The notes under the pieces are model-generated. The model was given only the letters and a program-made list of their open reading frames with translations. It searched no databases and was not told the DNA's origin. This document shows, in pieces, positions 18,056 through 25,068 of a stretch of DNA of 30,557 nt (position 1 is its first letter; every line of letters begins with the position of its first letter). Origin of the DNA: Agathobaculum hominis (GTDB lineage Bacteria > Bacillota > Clostridia > Oscillospirales > Butyricicoccaceae); contig NZ_JACOPK010000014.1 in NCBI RefSeq assembly GCF_014288055.1, positions 1-30,557 of the forward strand, read 5' to 3'. The position numbers were made by a program, and so were the translations under genes.

Positions 18056-18105
18056 TACCCAGCGTCCCAGCACAATACTACTGCCCCCCCAAAAAATATT
18101 CCGCC

Positions 18106-18831
18106 TTAAATATCCACTAAGGCCGCAAAGCACAACCGCAGCGTTTCCGACTCTTCCCATTTCACAGTTCTAATCTGTTCATCAATTAAGGAAAAGACTT
18201 TTTCCGGATACTGTACAGCCCATGTCAATCCCAGATGTGCTTTCAGTTTCAAACGATCGGTAGAAATATACCGTGATGCCTCCTGACGCATTTGAGAAGC
18301 GAACACTCCTGTTTTTTCGATAATGCTCTTATCATATGGATCTTCTGCAATCGCTGCAAGCATTGCGGTTTCCAATGCGCCTTGCTGCTCATGCGGAATG
18401 ACGACCAGCAACGCCGAAAAAGTTTTTTCCATTCCAAACTTGTTCGTATAACTGCAATCGTTCCACTGATTGTTTTTGATGGTGCCACACGGTACTTTCA
18501 GAAAAGCGGATGCTTCTGTTTCGATTTCACTGACCTCTCTGTTATCTCGATCGGTTACAATGGCGATCTTCTTAAAGGCATCTGACATAACGAGCGGTTT
18601 TTGAATTTTATCGTCAAAGAATTTCCCGAAATTATCTTTTCCGCCTACTGCACAGATCAACAGATAGTCGTTGTTCTTTTTATACCATGTGACTTCTTCA
18701 TTTTGTTCTGTTGCTCGAATGGATACGCCCTGCGGCGGTTGACGAACAAACTTCCATCCTGCTGTTCGTTCCAGATAGTAGCTGAGCAAGATCGCATCGG
18801 TTGCGCCTTCACAAAGAATCAGTTTATTCAT
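18106..18831 (-). CDS. TOPRIM-domain protein, OLD/PARIS-like nuclease partner
   Basis: The 241-residue protein begins with the TOPRIM signature: ILCEGATDA with Glu8, then AIVTDRD giving Asp94 and Asp96 (the E...DxD metal-binding set). This resembles the DUF3226/DUF4435 group of stand-alone TOPRIM proteins. Such proteins pair with an AAA ATPase in two-gene anti-phage systems, where the TOPRIM part is the nuclease effector. Its ATG overlaps the stop of the upstream ATPase gene (ATGA), so the two are tightly coupled. Expected role: metal-dependent cleavage of nucleic acid, perhaps tRNA or phage DNA, when released by the ATPase. Assignment to a specific named system is not certain. Confidence 0.8.
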   Translation of the reverse strand: MNKLILCEGATDAILLSYYLERTAGWKFVRQPPQGVSIRATEQNEEVTWYKKNNDYLLICAVGGKDNFGKFFDDKIQKPLVMSDAFKKIAIVTDRDNREVSEIETEASAFLKVPCGTIKNNQWNDCSYTNKFGMEKTFSALLVVIPHEQQGALETAMLAAIAEDPYDKSIIEKTGVFASQMRQEASRYISTDRLKLKAHLGLTWAVQYPEKVFSLIDEQIRTVKWEESETLRLCFAALVDI

Positions 18832-19919
18832 AGACGCACCTCGAAGCCGAACGCTTCCCTGTTTTCAAAGACCTCTCGCCCCTGAAGGACGCGGGAATAC
18901 GTCTTATGATTTTCTCGCCGTAATGTGACAACGGTAACGGCATCTTCTTTTGACTGTACATCATAATCCTGTGTGGCGAGCAAGCCGTCGATCGCTTCGA
19001 TGCTGTGTGTCGTAATAAATACCTGCACATCGAACGTGCGGCAAGCCTTGACGATAAACCGAAAAATATCGTTGTAATATTTTTTGTGGATCGCGGTTTC
19101 AATCTCGTCAATCAGCAAAATACCTCCGGTCGCTCCGGCGATCGCATTTGCCAATACAAGGACTTTTTTAATGCCATCGCCATAAGTGGACAGCGGCATA
19201 TTGCCAAGCCGTTTATGCTTCAGATATTCAACCGGACGATTGCTGACATCACTTCTGAAGATCATCATATCTTCTATTTCTGAATCGAACAGCTGCAATG
19301 CACTCAGGCATATCGACTTGTAGGCATCGTTCTTTATAATGCTGTTGATGATATTCCCGTTAAGATGTTCAAACGGTGCTACATAACTGATCTTTATCTG
19401 CGTGTTCATCCGCAGCAGCGTGCCGGTCATACGAGTTAGTCTGTTTAAGCGAATGTTTTCCGTCAACGTCTGTTCGCCGTTCATATAAACCGAACAGCCG
19501 TCGAAGACATCGGTTTCCGTTTCACCGTTTGCATCTGCAAATTCTCTGCGGGCTACACGATCCAGTTCGTTCAAATCCAGCAGTTCTTTAGACTCTGTTC
19601 CCGAAAGCACATAGGAAACTTGTCTGCCATCATACTCTCCCGAAAGCTGAATTTTCAGTTTATCATCCGCTTTCGGAAACATACAGATAAAGCTGTCATA
19701 CAGCGAGTTGGACGAGAAGGTCAATGTGCGATCACGCAGTCTGGCGATTCTGTAAATATTAGCAGGACTTCCCGAACGCAGAAACTGAACGGCCTCCATG
19801 ACGCTGGTCTTGCCGCAGTTGTTGTCACCCACGATTACGTTGATCGGTGTCAAATGCTCTATATTCAAATCTCGTATTCCACGAAAACCGTCAATCCGCA
19901 GCTGGTTTAATGTTTTCAT
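18828..19919 (-). CDS. AAA ATPase, OLD/AriA-like
   Basis: A 363-residue ABC/SMC-like AAA ATPase. Walker A GDNNCGKTS spans residues 31-39, the signature-like LSTYGDGIKK lies about 30 residues before Walker B, Walker B is GGILLIDEIETAIH with Asp271 and Glu272, and a TTHS switch histidine follows. The start FRGIRDLNIEHL is typical of the OLD/AAA15-AAA21 group. Unlike full OLD proteins it has no TOPRIM domain of its own; that domain is in the next gene. Start chosen at the ATG at 19919, with GAGGAG eight bases upstream; a TTG at 19925 overlaps the previous stop. Likely sensor and regulator of the TOPRIM partner. Confidence 0.9.
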   Translation of the reverse strand: MKTLNQLRIDGFRGIRDLNIEHLTPINVIVGDNNCGKTSVMEAVQFLRSGSPANIYRIARLRDRTLTFSSNSLYDSFICMFPKADDKLKIQLSGEYDGRQVSYVLSGTESKELLDLNELDRVARREFADANGETETDVFDGCSVYMNGEQTLTENIRLNRLTRMTGTLLRMNTQIKISYVAPFEHLNGNIINSIIKNDAYKSICLSALQLFDSEIEDMMIFRSDVSNRPVEYLKHKRLGNMPLSTYGDGIKKVLVLANAIAGATGGILLIDEIETAIHKKYYNDIFRFIVKACRTFDVQVFITTHSIEAIDGLLATQDYDVQSKEDAVTVVTLRRENHKTYSRVLQGREVFENREAFGFEVRL

Positions 19920-19921
19920 CG

Positions 19922-20227
19922 TCAAATCTCCTCATTTTCTTCAAAGCAAACCAGAAGCCGCTTTCCCAGCGCTTCTGCAATCTTCTGTAATGAATCAATC
20001 GTTGGGCGCGTTACACCATTTTCTATATTGCTGATATTAGCCTGTGACAGTCCGGTCCTTTGTGACAGTTCTTTTTGTGTTACCTTTTGTTTTTTTCTTT
20101 CGCTGACAATCAGCTGCTGAATTTCTTTATAAATATTATCGCGCGGAAGATCTTCTTCAGAATCAGAAAAATCAGAAGTATTTATTTTAGAGAATGCTTC
20201 ATCTAAATATTTTTGGAAATCACTCAT
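19922..20227 (-). CDS. XRE-family helix-turn-helix regulator
   Basis: A 101-residue protein with a Cro/CI-type helix-turn-helix in its C-terminal half (TQKELSQRTGLSQANISNIE) and an acidic N-terminal extension of about 40 residues. The ATG at 20227 follows GAGGTG; a TTG 12 bases earlier is possible but less likely. It is the first gene of a three-gene operon, and its TGA lies two bases before the ATPase ATG. It probably represses its own promoter, where a palindrome overlaps the -10 box. In a defence module it would keep the ATPase/nuclease pair low, or act as an antitoxin-like control protein. Confidence 0.9.
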   Translation of the reverse strand: MSDFQKYLDEAFSKINTSDFSDSEEDLPRDNIYKEIQQLIVSERKKQKVTQKELSQRTGLSQANISNIENGVTRPTIDSLQKIAEALGKRLLVCFEENEEI

Positions 20228-20254
20228 AGAACACCTCAAAAATATCTTTTATTA

Positions 20255-20267
20255 GATATATTATATC
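20255..20267. promoter_or_regulatory. Palindrome on the XRE operon promoter (candidate operator)
   Basis: GATATA-T-TATATC is a perfect 6+1+6 palindrome that covers the -10 element of the operon promoter. Position and symmetry fit an autorepressor site for the XRE protein. Confidence 0.5.
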
Positions 20268-20288
20268 CAATTATTTTAGGCATTTCAA
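20260..20288 (-). promoter_or_regulatory. Promoter of the XRE/ATPase/TOPRIM operon
   Basis: On the minus strand: TTGAAA (complement of 20283-20288), a 17-bp spacer and TATAAT (complement of 20260-20265), 33 bp upstream of the XRE start codon. Confidence 0.75.
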
Positions 20289-20628
20289 CAAAAATATAAT
20301 CTATAAAGTATATTTAATTAAAGATTATAAAGTTAAAACATTATAATTTTCCAAATGCAGCAAAGCCCCAGTGCTTCATCACCAGGGCTTCGTTCTTACA
20401 TTTTATACTTTTTCGGTTATATCCCCTTAATCAAATTCCATTACAGCATACCTAATACTATCATTTTTATTGTATAATCTGATTTTAAAGTAGATATTTG
20501 TCCGTAGCATATCACTTTAATTCATCCTGCACTTCAATTTTTTCGCAAATTATATCACTAATTGATTTGATTTGCAACATATATATATCGTTTTTTCGCC
20601 TTTTTGAGCACAAAACCATATTTTTTTC
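20289..20628. other. A+T-rich intergenic region between the defence and replication modules
   Basis: No gene seen. It contains one stem-loop, AAGCCC (20363-20368) with GGGCTT (20385-20390) and an inner GTG/CAC pair, with only weak T-runs on either side, perhaps an insulating terminator. The remainder is unusually A+T-rich compared with the rest of the molecule, as often found near replication origins. Confidence 0.5.
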
Positions 20629-20657
20629 TTGACAGCGCCAGCGCGTCGTGGTATTCT
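20629..20657 (+). promoter_or_regulatory. rep promoter
   Basis: TTGACA (20629-20634), a 17-bp spacer and TATTCT (20652-20657), pointing towards rep. The transcript would start near 20664, giving a leader of about 370 nt before the rep ATG. Confidence 0.7.
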
Positions 20658-20667
20658 TAATTACAGA

Positions 20668-20809
20668 AAGCAAAAGAGCCAATGCCTGCAAGCATCAGCT
20701 CTTTGGATAAACGGTATCCGCCACTCGGTGCGACCAACACCAGCGGGCGGTAAGATCTCACCCAAACTGAGACCAGTAACGCGCCAAATGGCGCATACCG
20801 CTTACTTGT
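20668..20809 (-). ncRNA. Putative countertranscript RNA controlling rep (about 140 nt)
   Basis: A minus-strand promoter at 20816-20844 would start an RNA near 20809. It ends at a minus-strand terminator: AAAGAGC and GCTCTTT (complements of 20698-20704 and 20673-20679) with an inner ATGC/GCAT pair, followed by TTGCTTTCT. In between it can form GCGGTA/TACCGC enclosing a GCGCC/GGCGC hairpin and a TCTCA/TGAGA hairpin. The whole RNA is antisense to the 5' leader of rep mRNA. This is the layout of copy-number control by countertranscript RNA in Gram-positive plasmids. The RNA itself is predicted, not observed. Confidence 0.7.
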
Positions 20810-20815
20810 ATAACT

Positions 20816-20844
20816 ATTATACATTCAATGAGTGGGTATGTCAA
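20816..20844 (-). promoter_or_regulatory. Strong promoter of the countertranscript RNA
   Basis: On the minus strand: consensus TTGACA (complement of 20839-20844), a 17-bp spacer and consensus TATAAT (complement of 20816-20821). It opposes the weaker rep promoter and lies inside the rep leader, as expected for a constitutive antisense RNA. A palindrome, TGTATA-5-TATACA (20807-20823), overlaps its -10 box. Confidence 0.8.
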
Positions 20845-20955
20845 TAAGACGCGCGTTTTTCGACGAAAATCAATTTTTCTTCCTTGTACGACACATTTCA
20901 CTTGTGCAACATTACGAATTTTCGATTTTTGACACGAATTTAGACATGGTTTTTC

Positions 20956-20997
20956 AATCGTCTGGTGTGAGAGCATCAGACGATTTTTTGTTTTTTC
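20956..20997 (+). terminator. Attenuator hairpin in the rep leader
   Basis: AATCGTCTG (20956-20964) pairs with CAGACGATT (20977-20985), extended inward by GTG/CAT, and is followed by TTTTTTG and a second T-run. A complete intrinsic terminator only 36 bp before the rep ATG, downstream of the rep promoter, makes sense only if termination is conditional. ACACCAG at 20737-20743, inside the antisense RNA target, is complementary to CTGGTGT at 20962-20968 and could act as anti-terminator when not covered. Confidence 0.75.
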
Positions 20998-21032
20998 TAT
21001 GAAAAATTGACCATCGGAAAGGAGGGAAGGCA

Positions 21033-22244
21033 ATGTCCGCGACCGGTTACACCACAATCTACAACGAAGTTCTGCGCGACAGAACGCTTTCCCTCAACGC
21101 GAAGGGTCTGTTTGCCGTCATCAAGTCTTTTGTCGGCCTGCCGGAGTTCGCGCTCAGCAAGCGCCGCCTCGGCTATGCCTGCTCGGACAGCGGCTATCTG
21201 CTCAATGCCGCATGGAAAGAATTAAAGCAAAAGGGATATTTGCAGCACTATTTCTCCCAGTCGGAAAATGGTGCATTCTGCCATGTCTACAATCTGATGC
21301 AGCACCCGTCCGCGCCGGTCGACTTCGTCTATTCCCCGTCCATCGACCGCCCGAACGGCGATGTTGTCTGCATTTCCGATGCACAGCGCGACTACACGAA
21401 TATTTCCACTGCGGTTCTGCGCGATAAAACCATTTCCCTCGCGAGCAAGGGTCTGTTCGCCCTTGTCAGCCATCTGATGAAAATTCCCGGCTTTGTCCTC
21501 CGTCCCGAGGGAATCCGTTCGTTCTGCATGGAGAAGATCAAACATTTCTCGACGCTCTGGAAGCGCTTCAAGATTTCCGGCCTGCTCAAGCAGCACCGCC
21601 ACCCGGCCGGTGAGGAAAACCGCTGGACATACGAGTATGAGATCTGTGAGACGCCCGACCTGGAAACGCCGTACCTTACCAACCATCACGTTGACGGCTC
21701 GGTCTCCACGATTGCAACCATCGGCGACTTCCTCGAGAAGCTCAAAAAGCGCGTTTCCCGTATCCGCAAGAACGTGCGCAGCACGAAGAAGAAAGACAAG
21801 CCGCGCGCCGTCCGCCGCAAGGAGCGCCGGCAGATCGAGCAGCAGCTGAACGCCGACGCGCTCCGCGAGCGCTTCGGCAACGATCTGACCGGAACGGTCG
21901 TGACGGCGGTCTATAATATCAAACACGCGCAGCGCCTGTTCATCAAGGGCGCTGAGATCACGCAGGAGCGCCGCGAAACTGTCGCGCAGATGATTTCCCC
22001 GGAAAGCGTGGAGCGCTTCCTCGACAGCACCACGCTGGATCTCAGCCGCATCAAAAACCCGGCCGCCTACTTACAGACCGCGCTGTTCGACTTCCTCGAA
22101 AAGCAGCACAGCACGGACGCCTCCCCTGCCGACGAATCCCCGGACAGGCCGCTTGCCGACTGGGAGCAGGCATGGCTCGCGCAGAAGGCCGAGGCGCGCC
22201 GCCGCCGTGAAGAGGCAATCGCCCGCGGTGAATATCAGGATTAA
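21033..22244 (+). CDS. Plasmid replication initiator-like protein with two winged-helix repeats
   Basis: A 403-residue protein with AAGGAGGG before its ATG. Residues about 6-71 and 121-186 are an internal duplication (YTTIYNEVLRDRTLSLNAKGLF versus YTNISTAVLRDKTISLASKGLF, written here as aligned segments), each looking like a winged helix-turn-helix. A highly basic region follows (about 240-275, KKKDKPRAVRRKERR). Two-winged-helix layouts are typical of Rep initiators. The leader with opposing RNA and attenuator, and the nearby parA operon, support this role. I do not see relaxase or rolling-circle motifs, so theta replication is more likely. Confidence 0.8.
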   Translation: MSATGYTTIYNEVLRDRTLSLNAKGLFAVIKSFVGLPEFALSKRRLGYACSDSGYLLNAAWKELKQKGYLQHYFSQSENGAFCHVYNLMQHPSAPVDFVYSPSIDRPNGDVVCISDAQRDYTNISTAVLRDKTISLASKGLFALVSHLMKIPGFVLRPEGIRSFCMEKIKHFSTLWKRFKISGLLKQHRHPAGEENRWTYEYEICETPDLETPYLTNHHVDGSVSTIATIGDFLEKLKKRVSRIRKNVRSTKKKDKPRAVRRKERRQIEQQLNADALRERFGNDLTGTVVTAVYNIKHAQRLFIKGAEITQERRETVAQMISPESVERFLDSTTLDLSRIKNPAAYLQTALFDFLEKQHSTDASPADESPDRPLADWEQAWLAQKAEARRRREEAIARGEYQD

Positions 22245-22250
22245 AAAATC

Positions 22251-22272
22251 AGCCATGACAAGCGTCATGGCT
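22251..22272 (-). terminator. Hairpin after rep, minus-strand terminator
   Basis: AGCCATGAC (22251-22259) pairs with GTCATGGCT (22264-22272). On the minus strand it is followed by GATTTTTTAA, so it would stop leftward transcripts before they enter rep as antisense. Confidence 0.6.
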
Positions 22273-22316
22273 GGCTGTCGTGCACGCAAAACGAAATTTC
22301 CCGGCTGAAGCACGAA

Positions 22317-22341
22317 GGACGGCTCCCCCGCCGCCCTTTTT
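22317..22341 (+). terminator. Probable rep terminator
   Basis: GGACGGC (22317-22323) and GCCGCCC (22330-22336) form a stem with one mismatch, followed by TTTTTCTTTG. A second small hairpin, CCCTGT/ACAGGG, lies at 22362-22377. The remaining bases to 22530 show nothing I can name; this stretch could include the origin. Confidence 0.6.
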
Positions 22342-22531
22342 CTTTGTCCGCCGTACCATTCCCCTGTTTTTACAGGGTAGGCTGTTTACGGGTACAATGG
22401 AAACAGAAGCCATGGTTTTCGAGCGTCTGCAAATCGGCAGAGTCTAATAAAATCCTTATCTACCTATTTTTCTTTAATCAAACCTCTCGTTTAAAACCTT
22501 GGGCAGTTCAGACAAGAGAATAAGTAAAGAA

Positions 22532-22554
22532 ATTACACAATAATATTGCGTAAT
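22532..22554. promoter_or_regulatory. Centromere-like palindrome, copy 1
   Basis: ATTACACAAT, AAT, ATTGCGTAAT: a near-perfect 10-bp dyad (one mismatch) with a 3-bp spacer, the same word as the perfect site at 23763-23789. It lies downstream of the partition genes, so copies flank them. Confidence 0.6.
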
Positions 22555-22618
22555 ATTTCTACATATCATTATCATGCAATTTCAATATGCAATATTCATA
22601 CATATTATTTTACAGCAT

Positions 22619-22661
22619 AAAAGCCGAGATACACTATTGAAAAGCGTATCTCGGCTTTTTT
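22619..22661. terminator. Bidirectional terminator of the partition operon
   Basis: AAAAGCCGAGATAC (22619-22632) pairs with GTATCTCGGCTTTT (22646-22659). T-runs are present on both strands. It lies 15 bp after the ribbon-helix-helix gene stop. Confidence 0.85.
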
Positions 22662-22675
22662 CTCAGAATTATGTT

Positions 22676-22972
22676 TTAGTCCTGGTTGTTTTCTACTACT
22701 GCGCAATACTGTTCGAGCAGCTGATTAACCAGTTCATTAAAGCTGACTCCGGTATGCTGCGCGACCTTTACAGCACGCTGCTTCAGTTCTGGGGTAAGAA
22801 CGATCTGAGCGCGTGCGGTACGGTTTTTATCGTTGCGCGGTGTTACCTTGATTTCGTTTTCAGGCTTAACCGGAGCAGGTGTGGTTTCCTGTACCGAAAC
22901 GGCTTTCTGGGCTGCTGCCGGTCCGCCCTTCAGTCCGTCAAAAATATTTTCGCTTGCGATATTCTTCGCCAT
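22676..22972 (-). CDS. Ribbon-helix-helix partition partner (ParB-like DNA-binding protein)
   Basis: A 98-residue protein: a flexible Ala/Pro-rich N-terminal half and a C-terminal ribbon-helix-helix (TARAQIVLTPELKQRAVKVA then GVSFNELVNQLLEQY). Small proteins of this build act as centromere-binding factors with ParA in many plasmids, and usually repress the operon too. Its ATG overlaps the parA stop codon by one base (TAATG), so it is coupled to parA. The repeated ATTACACAAT-type palindromes around the operon are its likely sites. Confidence 0.85.
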   Translation of the reverse strand: MAKNIASENIFDGLKGGPAAAQKAVSVQETTPAPVKPENEIKVTPRNDKNRTARAQIVLTPELKQRAVKVAQHTGVSFNELVNQLLEQYCAVVENNQD

Positions 22973-23733
22973 TACAATACACCCTTTCGTTTCAGTTCAT
23001 CGTACAGCGCACGATAATCCTGTGCCGCAGTACAAGTATCATTCCATTCCATAAGCGGCTGACGTGCCGCCTGTGCTTCACGAACACGCACGGTTTCGCG
23101 GATTGCGGTTTCGAGTACAGTCGTACCCAGCTGCTCGGCAAGTTCGGGAAGACCGGCTTCGATCTCTCGGGAAAGCGTAGTCGGACGGCCCTTGCGTGTC
23201 AGCAGTACACCGCAGCACGACAGGCCTTGATTGGTATACTTCTGCGTGTCAGCGATGCTTCGCGCCAGACGGCTGATGCCCTGAGCAGCATAGCGGTCGG
23301 CAGTCATAGGGACGAGGACGGTTGTAGCTGCGGTAAGAGAAGCCATCAGCAACGTGCCAAGTGCCGGCGGTGTGTCGATGATGATTAGATCGTAATCGAG
23401 CTTTGCAGCCTCCATCTGCTCTTTCAGAACAAACACATCAGCAAAACCGCTGAGCATTTTATCAGCATCCCGCAGAAGGGGATCACCGGCGATAATGTCA
23501 TAACCGTAGGGAGTATGCTGTACGCAATCTTCGCTGTCCTTATTGATAATGAGATCATACAGCGTGCTGACGCCATCGCTCTGTGCGCGGCTCGTATCCG
23601 TGCTGTTGCACTGCGCATCGGCATCGATCAACATAACATGTTTCCCGTCATGTGCAGCCATATATGCCAGGGTGCAGGCCGTCGTTGTTTTGCCGACGCC
23701 GCCTTTCTGGTTGGCGATTGCAAGTATTGTCAT
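22972..23733 (-). CDS. parA: ParA-family partition ATPase
   Basis: A 253-residue ParA/Soj ATPase of the Walker-type deviant family that moves plasmid copies over the nucleoid. The deviant Walker A motif is KGGVGKTT at residues 10-17, followed by LIDADAQCN and the IIIDTPPALG Walker B-like block. The short N terminus without an extra DNA-binding domain suggests type Ib, which fits a small non-ParB partner. The ATG at 23733 begins directly before the ATPase fold and has GGAGG ten bases upstream; a frame from 23760 would add nine residues and run into the palindrome at 23763. Confidence 0.95.
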   Translation of the reverse strand: MTILAIANQKGGVGKTTTACTLAYMAAHDGKHVMLIDADAQCNSTDTSRAQSDGVSTLYDLIINKDSEDCVQHTPYGYDIIAGDPLLRDADKMLSGFADVFVLKEQMEAAKLDYDLIIIDTPPALGTLLMASLTAATTVLVPMTADRYAAQGISRLARSIADTQKYTNQGLSCCGVLLTRKGRPTTLSREIEAGLPELAEQLGTTVLETAIRETVRVREAQAARQPLMEWNDTCTAAQDYRALYDELKRKGVL

Positions 23734-23762
23734 ACCGGATTTTCCTCCCAAATGATGCAATT

Positions 23763-23789
23763 AAATTACACAATATAATTGTGTAATTT
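23763..23789. promoter_or_regulatory. Centromere-like palindrome, copy 2 (perfect)
   Basis: AAATTACACAAT, ATA, ATTGTGTAATTT: a perfect 12-bp dyad between the parA promoter and start codon. A half-site GTGTAAT follows near 23801. This position would let the ribbon-helix-helix protein repress parA as well as bind the centromere. Confidence 0.75.
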
Positions 23790-23825
23790 TTATAAGTATG
23801 TGTAATATTCTGCTGTATATTTTAT

Positions 23826-23854
23826 ACTGTACCACGTTCCTGTGTCGAAGTCAA
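23826..23854 (-). promoter_or_regulatory. parA operon promoter
   Basis: On the minus strand: TTGACT (complement of 23849-23854), a 17-bp spacer and TACAGT (complement of 23826-23831). The start point would be near 23819, upstream of the palindrome at 23763-23789. Confidence 0.7.
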
Positions 23855-24000
23855 GAAATTTACCTATATTCATAATAAAGCATTGATATTTAGCGTGTGA
23901 ATAGGATATTTTCGATCTATATGCGAAATTTAAAAGATTACAGATCATGTCGATGTAACTATATATGTATAAACATTACATTATATATAGATATAATAAA

Positions 24001-24056
24001 ATTACACATAAATATTGTGTAATAAAAATGCATATACACAATACTTGTGTGTAATT
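24001..24056. promoter_or_regulatory. Centromere-like palindromes, copies 3 and 4
   Basis: ATTACACA (24001-24008) with TTGTGTAAT (24015-24023), then ACACAA (24037-24042 area) with TTGTGTGTAATT (24046-24056). These share the half-site of the dyads at 22532 and 23763. Together with the A+T-rich stretch from 23855 they look like a small centromere array upstream of parA. Confidence 0.6.
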
Positions 24057-24071
24057 CAGAGAGCTGTATTT

Positions 24072-24956
24072 TCAGCGAATATATTTATGTCCACGTCCCC
24101 AGCAGGCTCGGCAGATGCCGTGGTTGATGAACGATCCATGACCGCGTGAGAAAAAGGTGTTGGCGTTGCCGACAGCGCCGCAGTAATGACATTTCAGCCA
24201 TTGGACGCCGTTCGAGTCGATAACTTCTGTCTGGGACCGATCGAGCAGGGCAGAGAGGTCTTTTGCCGACAGCTCGTCCTGTCGCTTTTGACGGGCACGG
24301 AGGGCAGCCGCTTCCTTCTCACGCACCAGCTTTTCCATTGCCTGCTTTTTCTGCAATGCCTGCCTTTCGCGGCGCTCGTGTTCGAGCTGCTTCAGCTGCT
24401 CCTCATACTGCCTGCGCGCAGCTTCACGCCGCGCTTGTTCGCGCTTGAGCTGTTCGCTGAAAGCGTCTTTCTTTTCAGAGAGCAAAACCGGAAGGGGGAT
24501 ATTCTTATAGAGAAGCTGTCCGCCCTCGGTAATTCCGAAATCAGCAAGCAGACCGGAGGCAAAACGGACTTCCTGCCACAGACCATCACAGTCCTGAGCG
24601 TAAAAAACCGCATACAGCCTGGCCTGTTCATAAGACGGGCTGTTCACATCGAGCAGCAGACAATAACCCTTGCGTTTCTGGATTTTCTGGAGATACTCGG
24701 GATACTGGCCATGCGTGCCTGTATTCGCGGCATCTGTGAAGTAAAGAAGCTGAATGCCGCTGCTGTTTGTACGAAGAATATCGAATTTTTCATCAGAAAG
24801 GTTTGCGCGATTTGCGGTATAGCTGACAGCAATCTTGCGTGTGCGCGACAGGAAGGAGAACTCGTATCTGCGTTTGCTGTCGCCGAGCTGACAAATCGGT
24901 ACGCGCGTTTCCACATCACCGGAGGCGAGCTTTTCATCGAGCCAGCATTTCAGCAC
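24072..24956 (-). CDS. Coiled-coil and zinc-ribbon protein of unknown function, start uncertain
   Basis: The frame encodes a globular N-terminal part (about residues 1-155), a long charged coiled coil (about 165-235, with stretches such as REQARREAARRQYEEQLKQL) and a C-terminal zinc-ribbon with C-x2-C pairs (KCHYCGAVG and CRACWGRG). It faintly recalls CoiA-like proteins, but I cannot assign it. The listed GTG at 24956 has no good ribosome binding site. The frame stays open upstream to about 25095, adding some 46 protein-like residues (QHFRLKTGSGRYECTA among them) without any ATG, GTG or TTG. The upstream DUF4143 gene ends inside that extension. The true 5' end may have been lost, or a rare start or frameshift is used. 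Confidence 0.65.
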   Translation of the reverse strand: MLKCWLDEKLASGDVETRVPICQLGDSKRRYEFSFLSRTRKIAVSYTANRANLSDEKFDILRTNSSGIQLLYFTDAANTGTHGQYPEYLQKIQKRKGYCLLLDVNSPSYEQARLYAVFYAQDCDGLWQEVRFASGLLADFGITEGGQLLYKNIPLPVLLSEKKDAFSEQLKREQARREAARRQYEEQLKQLEHERRERQALQKKQAMEKLVREKEAAALRARQKRQDELSAKDLSALLDRSQTEVIDSNGVQWLKCHYCGAVGNANTFFSRGHGSFINHGICRACWGRGHKYIR

Positions 24957-25068
24957 GATCCTGGAATAGATCGAGATGATGCCTTCTGTTTCGGCGGTAC
25001 ATTCATACCTGCCGCTGCCGGTTTTCAGACGGAAATGCTGCGCACGCAGGTTTCTGTCACGTATTTTC

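Noticed and set aside
22245..22531. Iteron-type origin after rep
   Set aside because: I could not find clear repeated words of 17-22 bp here; only terminator-like hairpins are visible.
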